From the NCBI GenBank assembly GCA_017553205.1, contig JAFZMV010000118.1:1-34269 (forward strand): a stretch of DNA of 34,269 bases. Reading direction: 5' to 3'. Shown piece after piece: positions 6,804 to 14,280 of the stretch. The notes beneath the pieces are model-generated. The model was not told the origin of the DNA. It searched no databases and was given only the letters and a program-made list of their open reading frames with translations. The stretch comes from Selenomonadaceae bacterium (lineage in GTDB: Bacteria; Bacillota; Negativicutes; Selenomonadales; Selenomonadaceae). The translations under genes and the position numbers were made by a program. Position 1 is the first letter of the stretch. Each line of letters begins with the position of its first letter.

Positions 6804-6832
6804 TTGACAAGTGCAACTGGGGGGGGTATAAT
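6804..6832 (+). promoter_or_regulatory. Consensus sigma-70 promoter with a G8 run in the spacer
   Basis: TTGACA at 6804-6809 and TATAAT at 6827-6832 both match consensus perfectly with the ideal 17-base spacing. Eight consecutive G (6819-6826) fill the spacer right up to the -10 box, in a region otherwise very rich in A and T. Slippage in the G-run would change spacing to 16 or 18 and so alter promoter strength. It drives the small zinc-ribbon membrane gene at 6885. Confidence 0.85.
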
Positions 6833-6884
6833 TCATGAATACTTTTTGCTTAATTTTCGTTAAAATTTTTTGGAATGTGAATTT

Positions 6885-7259
6885 ATGTTTAAGTTTAAAT
6901 GTCCGAGTTGCGGTTCTAAAGATGTCAGAAAATGTTCAATAATTTACGACAGCGAATTAAATTCGGTGTCAGAAGTTAAAAATAAAAATTTAGAAAAAAT
7001 TTCTCCGCCGTCAAAAAAAAAGGAATTTTGGAACGAGGGATTTGTTTGCGGGGCGATATGTGTTTTTTTATTGGTTGATGTGACTTTTTCATTTTTTTAT
7101 ATTGGTATTACAATTTTTTTTGGATTAGTTTCTCTGACGTTTTTTATTTTATCGGGAAAAGCACAAGAATATAATGAGAAAAAATTTGCGGTTGATTATG
7201 ATTCTTGGACGAAAAGTTATTTTTGCAACAAATGCGGAAATATTTTCCATATGAAATAA
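6885..7259 (+). CDS. Small membrane protein with split zinc ribbon, unknown function
   Basis: 124 residues. An N-terminal knuckle KCPSCGSKD (C6, C9) and a C-terminal knuckle FCNKCGNIF (C114, C117) together provide four Cys ligands for one zinc ribbon. Between them lies a charged linker, then two closely spaced hydrophobic segments (about 52-72 and 73-91) that would form a membrane hairpin and leave both knuckles in the cytoplasm. I do not recognise the family; zinc-ribbon membrane proteins of this kind are common and uncharacterised. ATG 6885 is preferred over TTG 6870, because the protein then begins directly before the knuckle, but its ribosome site is weak (GGA at 6870-6874). It has its own consensus promoter and terminator. 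Confidence 0.75.
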   Translation: MFKFKCPSCGSKDVRKCSIIYDSELNSVSEVKNKNLEKISPPSKKKEFWNEGFVCGAICVFLLVDVTFSFFYIGITIFFGLVSLTFFILSGKAQEYNEKKFAVDYDSWTKSYFCNKCGNIFHMK

Positions 7260-7263
7260 AAAA

Positions 7264-7299
7264 AATTCCCTTTGACAAAAAATTCGTGGGGATTTTTTT
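7264..7299 (+). terminator. Intrinsic terminator of the zinc-ribbon gene
   Basis: AATTCCC (7264-7270) pairs with GGGGATT (7288-7294) with one G-U pair, followed by a run of T to 7299. Confidence 0.7.
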
Positions 7300-7301
7300 A
7301 T

Positions 7302-7361
7302 TTGACGGTGCGAAAATTTTTTTTACAATCCTGTCATAATTTTGTGAGTCATGCATATAAT
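7302..7361 (+). promoter_or_regulatory. Promoter region of the double-glycine leader gene
   Basis: TTGACG (7302-7307) and TACAAT (7324-7329) are spaced 16 bases apart. A second -10-like TATAAT lies at 7356-7361, 50 bases before the coding start, with only a poor -35 (TGTCAT, 7332-7337). Either could serve; the sequence does not decide. Confidence 0.5.
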
Positions 7362-7410
7362 AGAGTGAAAATAAAAATTACAAAAAAATTTATGAAAGGT
7401 GGTCATTAAA

Positions 7411-7722
7411 ATGACAGACAAAAAAATTTTTGAAGATGAAATTTTGAGCGAGGAAGAACTCGACAACGTTGCAGGCGGAACAAGAATTGAAACTTATTCA
7501 GACGGCAATGAACTTTACAAACGCGGACTTTTGACTGAAGAGCAAGCAATACACTCGGCACCTGTTCGCGAAATGTTGCACAAACTTGGTTACAGCGGCT
7601 ATGTTGATAACGGCGGAATTATTAAATCAAATATTTACACCGACAAAAACGGCAACAATATTTCCCGCGAAGATTTCTGGAAAAATTTTGACGCTGAAAA
7701 CGGAACAAGAATTATCAAGTAA
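7411..7722 (+). CDS. Protein with a double-glycine secretion leader (bacteriocin/RiPP-precursor-like)
   Basis: 103 residues. The first 23 read as a classic double-glycine leader: an acidic N-terminus with ILSEEELDNVAGG, matching the LSxxELxxVxGG pattern cut by peptidase-containing ABC exporters after GG (residues 22-23). The predicted mature part, about 80 residues from TRIETYSDG, is hydrophilic, has no Cys and ends ENGTRIIK, so a lanthipeptide or sactipeptide is unlikely. It may be a secreted effector or an unmodified peptide. ATG 7411 is preferred over the frame start at 7399 because AAAGGTGG lies just before it. It has its own promoter and terminator. No C39-peptidase exporter or immunity gene is recognisable nearby, although an ABC-2 permease follows at 8212. 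Function unknown. Confidence 0.75.
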   Translation: MTDKKIFEDEILSEEELDNVAGGTRIETYSDGNELYKRGLLTEEQAIHSAPVREMLHKLGYSGYVDNGGIIKSNIYTDKNGNNISREDFWKNFDAENGTRIIK

Positions 7723-7743
7723 AATTTATCGTAAAAAAAATTT

Positions 7744-7770
7744 ATCTCGGCAGTTTGTCGAGATTTTTTT
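7744..7770 (+). terminator. Intrinsic terminator of the double-glycine leader gene
   Basis: ATCTCGGC (7744-7751) pairs with GTCGAGAT (7757-7764) around a five-base loop, followed by T to 7770. Confidence 0.85.
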
Positions 7771-7852
7771 ATTTATGGCGGTAACTTGTAAAAATTTTTT
7801 GAAAGGAATAAAATTGATTTGACAAAAATTTACATGAAAGGACGGAAAATTT

Positions 7853-8215
7853 TTGAGTGAAAATTACGGCACGAATCAAAATCTTCGTGCAAGTCTTTTA
7901 GATTGGGTAAATCTTGGAAAAAATCCTACAGAAATTATTTTAAAAACAGCGAAACTTTTGAGCGAAATTTCCGGCGAAGAATCTTATTATCAAAATATTT
8001 ATGAGCAAATTTTTGCGGTGTACGGTTTGGCTTTGGACGATAAATTTATTTTGGAAAAAGAGCTTAAAGAAGTTGAGGAGCGTTTGAAAAAAATTTCTGC
8101 GGCATGTGAAAATCCTGAATTTACAGAAGACGAACGCAAGCGAATGATTTTTGCGATTGAGCGTCATAAAGCTGAAATTGAACGACTGAAAAAAATGCAG
8201 GACGAAAAAAATTGA
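7853..8215 (+). CDS. Small helical protein of unknown function, coupled to an ABC-2 permease
   Basis: 120 residues starting at TTG 7853, supported by AAAGGACGG at 7837-7845. The product is hydrophilic and almost wholly helical. Residues about 22-60 (NLGKNPTEIILKTAKLLSEI, then ESYYQNIYEQIF) look like a globular helical part, and residues about 62-118 look like an antiparallel coiled coil rich in E, K and L (ELKEVEERLKKI, then ERHKAEIERLKKMQ). I do not recognise the family, and there is no Walker motif, so it is not the missing ATPase. Its TGA overlaps the TTG start of the permease by four bases, which implies translational coupling and a shared role, perhaps as a partner of the permease. Confidence 0.7.
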   Translation: MSENYGTNQNLRASLLDWVNLGKNPTEIILKTAKLLSEISGEESYYQNIYEQIFAVYGLALDDKFILEKELKEVEERLKKISAACENPEFTEDERKRMIFAIERHKAEIERLKKMQDEKN

Positions 8216-8967
8216 ATAAGGAAAATTTTTTATTCGATGTCGGCACTGTAATGTGGAGAGATTGGACAGTTTTAAAAAGACGGCTGAAAAAATTTATTTT
8301 TTCTCGGCTTGTCACTCCGATTTTATATCTCACTGCATTTGGTTGGGGACTCGGACGAAGTATAAATCTTGACGGCGGAAATTATTTAGATTTTCTTGTT
8401 CCGGGTATAATCGCACTCAACACAATGAATGTCAGTTACATGAGTGCGACGACAATTCACGCGGAAAAAGTTTATCATAAAAGTTTGGAAGAATATTTAC
8501 TTGCTCCGATTTCTCCGCTTGCTTATGTTGTAGGAAAAATTTCTTCTGCGATTATTCGTGCGGGAATTTCGACGGCTTTAATTTTGTGCGTTGCGTTTCT
8601 TTTTGGTGCGGGATTAAATTTTTTAGCGGACTTTGAACGGACTGCAGAATTTTTATTTGTAATAATTTTGAACTCAATAATTTTTTCTGGCGTGGGATTT
8701 TGTGCGGCTCTTCGTGTGCAAACTTTTGAAGAACTTGCACAAGTCAACACATATATTTTAATGCCGATGAGTTTTTTATGCGGAACATTTTTCAGCGTGG
8801 ACAGACTGCCCGAAATTTTAAAATTTTTTATAGAAATTTTGCCGTTGACTCACACCAGTGAACTTTTACGAAACGGATTTAATTTTTTTTCGCTGATTAT
8901 TTTAATTTTTTACGCGGGAATTTTAATATTTTTTTCGTGCAGAGAATTCAAAAAATTATCGTCATAG
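8212..8967 (+). CDS. ABC-2 type transporter permease without a neighbouring ATPase
   Basis: 251 residues with about six hydrophobic segments, matching ABC-2 permeases of the NodJ/daunorubicin-exporter type. An N-terminal amphipathic stretch (RDWTVLKRRLKKFIFSRLV) leads to the first membrane helix, the mid-region has EEYLLAPISPLAYVVGKI, and a conserved late segment contains MSFLCGTFFSVDRLPEILKF, followed by LPLTHTSELLRN. Such permeases pair with an ABC ATPase to export lipids, polysaccharides or drugs, but no ATP-binding gene occurs in the window. The start is TTG 8212, overlapping the upstream gene. PilT follows 15 bases after the stop. Substrate unknown. Confidence 0.88.
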   Translation: MNKENFLFDVGTVMWRDWTVLKRRLKKFIFSRLVTPILYLTAFGWGLGRSINLDGGNYLDFLVPGIIALNTMNVSYMSATTIHAEKVYHKSLEEYLLAPISPLAYVVGKISSAIIRAGISTALILCVAFLFGAGLNFLADFERTAEFLFVIILNSIIFSGVGFCAALRVQTFEELAQVNTYILMPMSFLCGTFFSVDRLPEILKFFIEILPLTHTSELLRNGFNFFSLIILIFYAGILIFFSCREFKKLSS

Positions 8968-8982
8968 AACAGGAAATTTAAA

Positions 8983-9966
8983 ATGGAATTACAAGAAATT
9001 TTGTTTGAGGCTGTGCGGCTTGAAGTGTCAGATATTCATTTGACAATCGGACAGCCGATTTTTTTTAGAATATCAGGAGAATTTTTAAAAGTCGGAGAAA
9101 TTTTGACGGACGAAGATTTAAAAAAATTTTTTGCCGAACTTGTACCGCCACATGCACAAAAAATTTTTGCCGAAAAAAAATCTGCGGACTTTTCATATTT
9201 CGATGAAAAAACTTTACGCAGATTCAGAGTAAATATTTATTTGCAAAGAAAATTTCCTGCTGCAACCCTTCGACTTATCGCAAAAAAAATTCCTACTCTT
9301 GAAGAAATCGGAAGTCCAAAAGTTTTAAGAAAATTTTTGACGGCTGAACAAGGTTTAATTTTGGTTACGGGTCGAACAGGTTCAGGAAAATCTACGACGC
9401 TCGCCGCATTTTTAAACGAACTTTGCAAAATTCGTCCGTGTCATTTGTTGACTTTGGAAGACCCGATAGAATTTGAATATTTTGCGGAAAATTCTTTCGT
9501 AAGTCAGCGGGAACTCGGACAAGATTTTTTAAATTTTGCTGAGGCTGTCAGAGTTTCACTTCGCGAAATGCCCGACGTTTTGTTAATCGGAGAAATTCGC
9601 GACGCTGAAACAATGCATGCGGCACTTGAAGCATCAGCGGCGGGAGTTTTGGTTTTGGCAACATTACACACAAAATCTGCGGCTGAAACTGCCATGAGAG
9701 TTGAAACAATGTTTCCGTTAGTTCAACGCGACGCAATACGAGATTTATTTGCTGATGAATTTACTGCGATAATTTCTCAACAGCTTTTAAAAAAATCTGA
9801 CGGCGGAAGAGTTTGTGCGGCTGAAGTTTTGTTGGCAAATCCTGCTTCGCGTTCACTCATAAAACAGGGAAAATATTTGCAACTTCCAACAGTCATGATG
9901 AGCAATCAAGCACAAGGCATGCAGACAATGGAAATGGCAGTAAAAAAAATAAGCCCGAAGGCGTAA
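8983..9966 (+). CDS. PilT-like retraction ATPase
   Basis: 327 residues, slightly shorter than typical PilT (about 345). The N-terminal PAS-like domain has EVSDIHLTIGQP. The ATPase core has Walker A GRTGSGKST (130-138), the Asp box TLEDPIEF (157-164), Walker B VLLIGEIRDAET (199-210), the His box ATLHTKSAAE (226-235) and a C-terminal variant of the AIRNLIREGK motif (ASRSLIKQGKYLQL, then GMQTME). PilT hexamers retract type IV pili at the inner face of the cytoplasmic membrane. No PilB, PilC or pilin gene is present in the window. The gene follows the ABC-2 permease by 15 bases, and its end nearly meets the convergent RpiR gene. A secretion-ATPase role other than pilus retraction is possible. Confidence 0.88.
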   Translation: MELQEILFEAVRLEVSDIHLTIGQPIFFRISGEFLKVGEILTDEDLKKFFAELVPPHAQKIFAEKKSADFSYFDEKTLRRFRVNIYLQRKFPAATLRLIAKKIPTLEEIGSPKVLRKFLTAEQGLILVTGRTGSGKSTTLAAFLNELCKIRPCHLLTLEDPIEFEYFAENSFVSQRELGQDFLNFAEAVRVSLREMPDVLLIGEIRDAETMHAALEASAAGVLVLATLHTKSAAETAMRVETMFPLVQRDAIRDLFADEFTAIISQQLLKKSDGGRVCAAEVLLANPASRSLIKQGKYLQLPTVMMSNQAQGMQTMEMAVKKISPKA

Positions 9967-9975
9967 AAACTTTTT

Positions 9976-10812
9976 TTAGTAACGGACATTTTTTTTCAAC
10001 CAAATTTTTTTTTCATTCACGGTTTTATAATTTGTTTGAGCTATCAAAGTTGCAACCAAAGTGTTCGCGATATAATTTGCACCGCTGAAAAAAATTGAAT
10101 TGCCAAGCTCTTCAAAAGTTTCCCCGATATTTACTGTAAAATGTTCGTCAACAATATTTGCGAGAGTAGAATTATTTTCTGAAGTTATTAAAATCGTCGG
10201 AACGGATTGCCTTTTCAAAAGTTTTGCGATGTCAACTAATAAACGATTTTCTCCATTCGGACAAATAAAAAATCCCAAATGTTTTTTTGGCGTTTCATAT
10301 GCTTGAAGATATTGCAAGGGCATTGACGCGTGAACCGAAGGAAATTTTTCCGCGAGAGTCAACAAATCTGAAATTCTGTTCGCCAAATAAATATATTCGT
10401 CTAAAGTGTAAAAATCTATGTACAAAGAATCCTGAAATAATTTTAAAACTCGTGACAGCAAAGCGGGATTTAAAAGATTATACGCGTCATTTATTGCATT
10501 GATTTTAATTTTTCTGACTTTATCCATAATTTCGTTTATGTTGTCTTGTTCGGAAATTAATTGCGGCTGAACTTCGTTGCCGTGTTTTAACATTTCCGCA
10601 AAAAATTTCGTTTTGAATTCAGAATAACCTTCAAAATCAAATTTTTGACAAAAACGAACGATTGTTGCAGAACTTGTAAAAGTTCTTTTTGCGAGTTCCC
10701 TTGTTGATAAATTTGGCAAATCTCTGTAATTTTCGATTAAATAATCTGCGATTACAACTTCGGTATGCGACAAAAATTTTTTATTTTGCAGTTTTTTTAG
10801 CAAACTTGACAT
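9976..10812 (-). CDS. RpiR/MurR-family transcriptional regulator, paralogue of the one at 5069
   Basis: 278 residues, the same length as the regulator at 5069-5905 and colinear with it. The HTH is LSHTEVVIADYLIENYRDL, then TRELAKRTFTSSATIVRFCQ and FDFEGYSEFKTKF. The SIS-like sensor has LGFFICPNGENRLLVDIAKL and VPTILITSENNSTL. In the paralogue the corresponding segment has SRTGEN where this one has CPNGEN, so the ligands may differ. Start ATG with GAGG just upstream. It is transcribed after the rhodanese gene across a 73-base gap that holds TTAG repeats. Targets are unknown. The two paralogues flank the trpC/double-glycine/PilT region in convergent orientation. Confidence 0.9.
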   Translation of the reverse strand: MSSLLKKLQNKKFLSHTEVVIADYLIENYRDLPNLSTRELAKRTFTSSATIVRFCQKFDFEGYSEFKTKFFAEMLKHGNEVQPQLISEQDNINEIMDKVRKIKINAINDAYNLLNPALLSRVLKLFQDSLYIDFYTLDEYIYLANRISDLLTLAEKFPSVHASMPLQYLQAYETPKKHLGFFICPNGENRLLVDIAKLLKRQSVPTILITSENNSTLANIVDEHFTVNIGETFEELGNSIFFSGANYIANTLVATLIAQTNYKTVNEKKIWLKKNVRY

Positions 10813-10841
10813 TTTGTAACCTCATTGAAAATTTTTGTTGA

Positions 10842-10870
10842 CTAACTTCTAACTTCTAATTCCTAACGCC
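10842..10870 (-). repeat. Degenerate TTAG short tandem repeat
   Basis: Read on the minus strand, 10870 to 10842 gives units GGCGTTAG, GAATTAG, AAGTTAG, AAGTTAG, i.e. a 7-8-base degenerate NNNTTAG repeat filling the gap between the rhodanese and RpiR genes. Related strings occur at 11287, 22060 and 26422. Confidence 0.6.
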
Positions 10871-10885
10871 TATTTATTAACTTGT

Positions 10886-11278
10886 CTAATCAACTTCGGT
10901 ACCTTCGACTTTGCCTTTCCATTCTACAAGTCCGCCGAATTCATAGATATTTTTATAGCCGTTTTCAACCAAAATTTTTGCAGAATCTTCTGCACGGCGA
11001 CCTGTCCAGCAATAAATTAAAATCACTTTATTTTTGTCGGGAATTGCGGAAAAATCTCCTTCACGCAAATTTTCAATCGGAGAAAGTACAGCGTGTGGAA
11101 TATGTTTTCTTTCGTATTCTTCTTGAGTTCTTACGTCCAAAATAATTGCGTCGGGATTTTCAAGAATTATATCGGCGACTTTATCTTGTTCAATGTGTGT
11201 GTAATTGGTTCGAGTGGCTGAAAAAAATACAGCGACAACAATTACAAGTGTAGTAGTTACAATAATTTTTTTTATCAT
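10886..11278 (-). CDS. Membrane-anchored rhodanese-domain protein
   Basis: 130 residues. The N-terminus (IVTTTLVIVVAVFFSATRT) is an uncleaved anchor or signal segment that places the rest outside the cytoplasmic membrane. Residues about 30-125 form a single rhodanese domain: ADIILENPDAIILDVRTQEE, YERKHIPHAVLSP, and the active-site loop YCWTGRRAEDSA with the catalytic Cys, then GFxxVYxxxGG-like NIYEFGGLVEWKG. Such proteins handle sulfane sulfur or serve as redox partners; the substrate is unknown. It lies directly downstream of the permease-kinase gene, separated by a TTAG repeat and 19 bases, so probably co-transcribed with it. Confidence 0.9.
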   Translation of the reverse strand: MIKKIIVTTTLVIVVAVFFSATRTNYTHIEQDKVADIILENPDAIILDVRTQEEYERKHIPHAVLSPIENLREGDFSAIPDKNKVILIYCWTGRRAEDSAKILVENGYKNIYEFGGLVEWKGKVEGTEVD

Positions 11279-11286
11279 TTTTATAG

Positions 11287-11308
11287 CCCCCTAACGCCTA
11301 ACTCCTAT
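11287..11308 (-). repeat. TTAG repeat supplying the stop codon of the permease-kinase gene
   Basis: On the minus strand the region reads AATAGGAGTTAGGCGTTAG followed by a G-run. The TAG at 11300-11298 inside GGAGTTAG is the stop of the upstream gene, so the repeat has become part of its last codons. Confidence 0.55.
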
Positions 11309-14210
11309 TTTTCAGCACTTCTGTTAAAGTTGCAATCATTGTCGGAATGTCAATCGGTTTTGCAATGTGGTTGTTCATTCCGGCATTTTTGGCGGCTTGA
11401 ATATCTTCGGCGAAAGCGTTTGCAGTCATCGCGATTATCGGAATATTTGACAGTTCGGAATTTTTCAGCTCGCGAATTTTTTTGGTTGCTTCGTAACCGT
11501 TCATCACAGGCATTTGAATATCCATCAAAATTGCCTGATAAGTTCTGGGCTTTGATTCAGAAATTTTTTCGACAGCAATTTTTCCGTTTTCCGCAGTGTC
11601 CAAAGTGAAACCAAATTCAGTTAAAATCATCGCCGCAATTTCTCTGTTGATTTCGTTATCTTCGACAAGCAACAAATGAACTTTTGAAAAATCAATTTCT
11701 TTGTTCATATTCTGTTCGGAATTATTTTCAGTTTCGTTGTGTTCTTCATCAACTTTTCTGAAACTCAAATTTACAATAAATTCAGTTCCCTTGTTCAGTT
11801 CAGATTTTACTCCGATAGTGCCGCCCATAAGTTCGACGATGCTTTTTGTAATTGCCATGCCCAAGCCCGTACCTTGAATATTTGAAACAGATCTGTCACG
11901 TTCATAAGCCTCAAAAACTTTCGCGGCAAATTCGGGAGTCATTCCAATTCCTGTATCTTTTACGCGAAGTTCATAAAATCCCGTATCATCATCAACACCG
12001 ACCTGAGTTAAAGTGACACCGACCTTTCCGCCTTCGGGAGTAAATTTATAAGCATTACTGATTAAATTTAAAAGTACTCTGTTTAATCTCGGTACGTCGC
12101 ACATGACAATTTTATTTTCAACACGTTCAACCTTCACGACATAATCAATACTTTTTGTAACCATTTGAGTGGCGAATAAATCCCGCATTTCGTCCATCAT
12201 TTTTACTAAGTCAACTTTTCCAATATCCAGTTCCATTTTTCCGCTTTCAATTCTGCTCATATCCAGAACATCATTTATCAAAGCGAGCAAATGTTTATTG
12301 GAACCTTCAATTTTATCGAGATATTCAACTGCAAGCGGAGGAAGGTTTTCTTCTTTTTTGAGTAAAGTTGTATAACCTATAATCGCATTCATGGGAGTTC
12401 TGATGTCATGCGACATATTCGACAGGAAAGTTGATTTTGCTTTATTGGATTCTTCAGCCTTTATTTTGTCCAGTTCCATTTTTCTTTCGCGTGTCATCAT
12501 CAAATTGTAGATGTTGAACATAATAAACAACGCTACAGAAATTAAAGCCAGCTGTACAACATTAAATTTCGTGAGAGAATCATTTACAAATTCCATTTGA
12601 GATTCCAAATAAAATTTTGAATCTGCTTTTTCTGTTTCATCAGGAGCCGCTCCATGTTCGTTGAGTTCTTCGTTATAGTAGGCGTTTAAATTTTCCAGAA
12701 CCTGTTCGGTTGCTTGTTTTGATGCCTCTTTCAGCCAAATCATTGAAGTGAAAAAAATCAAGAACAACAAAACAATCCAAACGACTGTTGATTGTCCGAA
12801 ACGTCTGTTACCATCGTGTTGGAATATGTATCTGAAAAATACAAAGCCCATAATACACCACCAAATCAAAATTAAATATGATTCGGTCGTCATTGCACCA
12901 AAAGTCCAGAAATTCGGTACCATGAAATATAAGAAGAACAACACCGAAATTGCACAGCCGATAAAACCTGTAATTTCAACTTTCAAATTTCGATTAGACC
13001 TTGCAAGGTTAAACGCCGCCGCAGAAGTATACGCGTAGGCGATAGTTGCTCCGATTGTATTTACATCAACAATCCAGCTTATTGCCGTTCTTCCCAAAAA
13101 AGGTATCGGAATGCTTACCAGCAAAATAAAAAATATCGCGTTGACAGGAATATTGGCATCATTCAATTTTCCAAACCATCGCGGCAAAATTTCATCGCGA
13201 GTCATTGAAAAAATCAAACGGCTTGCCGCCAACAAATTTCCTAAAAGTCCTGTAAGTACTGCGGCAGAAACTGTGGCTATAAAAATGAATATTCCAAAAC
13301 CTCCGAATAAATGATCTGCCGAATATAAAACGGGCAATTTGGCAAACCCATCTAAATTTTTCAAATCTCCGATATATTCAAACCAGTTTGAATATCCTTC
13401 AGGCAAAGCAGCTATTGCGACCAGCCCGAGAAAAACATATATAAAAGTGCTTATAACAACAGATGCAGTCAGTATCATGAAAGATTTTTTCGCTGAGAAA
13501 TTAAATTCTTCGGTAGAGTTTGAAATGGACTCAAAACCCGCAAAAGCCCATGGAGATAAAATGGCTATTCCCAAAACAGCAGAAATTTCACTTTTGTCAA
13601 AAACAAATGCGGGTTCAATATAAAAAATCTCCGTGCCGTGAATGTAAGTAGCAACGCAAAAACCGGCAAAAACTCCGCCGAATAAGATTACTGCGGCGGC
13701 AATTTGAACATACATCGCCAATTTTTTCCCGTGCATGCAAATAAATCCCACAATAAAAAACATTGAAACAGATAATAACGCTTCAACTATGTAAACGTCA
13801 TAACCGGCAATTTCGTAATGAAATCCAATCTGAAAAAAATTTCCCAAAGAATTTCTGAAAATCAACGGAAGGGCAGTCATATTCGCCCAGATAATTGCAA
13901 TATAAACCAAAATTAAAAACCATGAACTTAAAAAGCCATGATCATAGCCGAAAATATTTTTTGCGTATGAATAAGTGCCTCCCGCGTCAGTAAATCTGTT
14001 CATCAAATAATGGTAATTGTAACCGATTATGACCATAATTAAACCGCCGAGTGTCATGCCTATAGCCGTTCCGAAAGGTCCGCCAAGCGGCAGAAAAGTT
14101 GTTCCGGGCATAACAAACGCACCCCAGCCGACAGCACATCCTAAAGCCAAAGATAATGCACCGAGTGGAGATAAATATCGTTTTAAACTGCGATTTTCTG
14201 TTGAATCCAT
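11298..14210 (-). CDS. APC-type amino-acid permease fused to a hybrid histidine kinase and receiver
   Basis: 970 residues from ATG 14210 (GGGGAG upstream; the frame is open to 14345 but those codons lie in a terminator and lack a ribosome site). Residues about 10-470 are an APC-superfamily permease with about 12 helices, including the helix-1 break (LGCAVGWGAFVMPG) and FAGFESISNSTEEF. A further helix pair at about 475-495 and 552-567 brackets an extracytoplasmic loop of about 55 residues. Next come HisKA with phospho-acceptor H601 (SNMSHDIRTPMNAI), HATPase_c with N719 (N box), DTGIGM (752-757) and GTGLGM (780-785), and a receiver from about 843 with D897 (LMDIQMPVMNG) and K951. All catalytic residues are present. 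It resembles Pseudomonas CbrA in principle (transporter plus kinase), but CbrA uses an SSS-family transporter. No separate output regulator lies nearby. Confidence 0.93.
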   Translation of the reverse strand: MDSTENRSLKRYLSPLGALSLALGCAVGWGAFVMPGTTFLPLGGPFGTAIGMTLGGLIMVIIGYNYHYLMNRFTDAGGTYSYAKNIFGYDHGFLSSWFLILVYIAIIWANMTALPLIFRNSLGNFFQIGFHYEIAGYDVYIVEALLSVSMFFIVGFICMHGKKLAMYVQIAAAVILFGGVFAGFCVATYIHGTEIFYIEPAFVFDKSEISAVLGIAILSPWAFAGFESISNSTEEFNFSAKKSFMILTASVVISTFIYVFLGLVAIAALPEGYSNWFEYIGDLKNLDGFAKLPVLYSADHLFGGFGIFIFIATVSAAVLTGLLGNLLAASRLIFSMTRDEILPRWFGKLNDANIPVNAIFFILLVSIPIPFLGRTAISWIVDVNTIGATIAYAYTSAAAFNLARSNRNLKVEITGFIGCAISVLFFLYFMVPNFWTFGAMTTESYLILIWWCIMGFVFFRYIFQHDGNRRFGQSTVVWIVLLFLIFFTSMIWLKEASKQATEQVLENLNAYYNEELNEHGAAPDETEKADSKFYLESQMEFVNDSLTKFNVVQLALISVALFIMFNIYNLMMTRERKMELDKIKAEESNKAKSTFLSNMSHDIRTPMNAIIGYTTLLKKEENLPPLAVEYLDKIEGSNKHLLALINDVLDMSRIESGKMELDIGKVDLVKMMDEMRDLFATQMVTKSIDYVVKVERVENKIVMCDVPRLNRVLLNLISNAYKFTPEGGKVGVTLTQVGVDDDTGFYELRVKDTGIGMTPEFAAKVFEAYERDRSVSNIQGTGLGMAITKSIVELMGGTIGVKSELNKGTEFIVNLSFRKVDEEHNETENNSEQNMNKEIDFSKVHLLLVEDNEINREIAAMILTEFGFTLDTAENGKIAVEKISESKPRTYQAILMDIQMPVMNGYEATKKIRELKNSELSNIPIIAMTANAFAEDIQAAKNAGMNNHIAKPIDIPTMIATLTEVLKNRS

Positions 14211-14252
14211 AAAAAAATTTTCTCCCCATATTAAAAAGAATTTCTTCCGTGA

Positions 14253-14280
14253 ATTATATAAGAAAAAAAAAAAACTGCAA
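14253..14280 (-). promoter_or_regulatory. Promoter of the permease-kinase gene, embedded in the sucD terminator
   Basis: On the minus strand TTGCAG (14280-14275) and TATAAT (14258-14253) are separated by 16 bases. The -35 is the 3' arm of the sucD terminator stem, and the spacer is mostly its T12 tract. Confidence 0.6.

Noticed and set aside
6835-6942. A short frame starting at ATG 6835 right after the consensus promoter
   Set aside because: It has no ribosome site, starts almost on top of the -10 box and encodes no recognisable leader peptide. It overlaps the better zinc-ribbon gene.
7834-7860. A mini-frame of eight codons (ATG 7834) before the helical-protein gene
   Set aside because: Its sequence is the ribosome site of TTG 7853; nothing suggests it is translated for itself.
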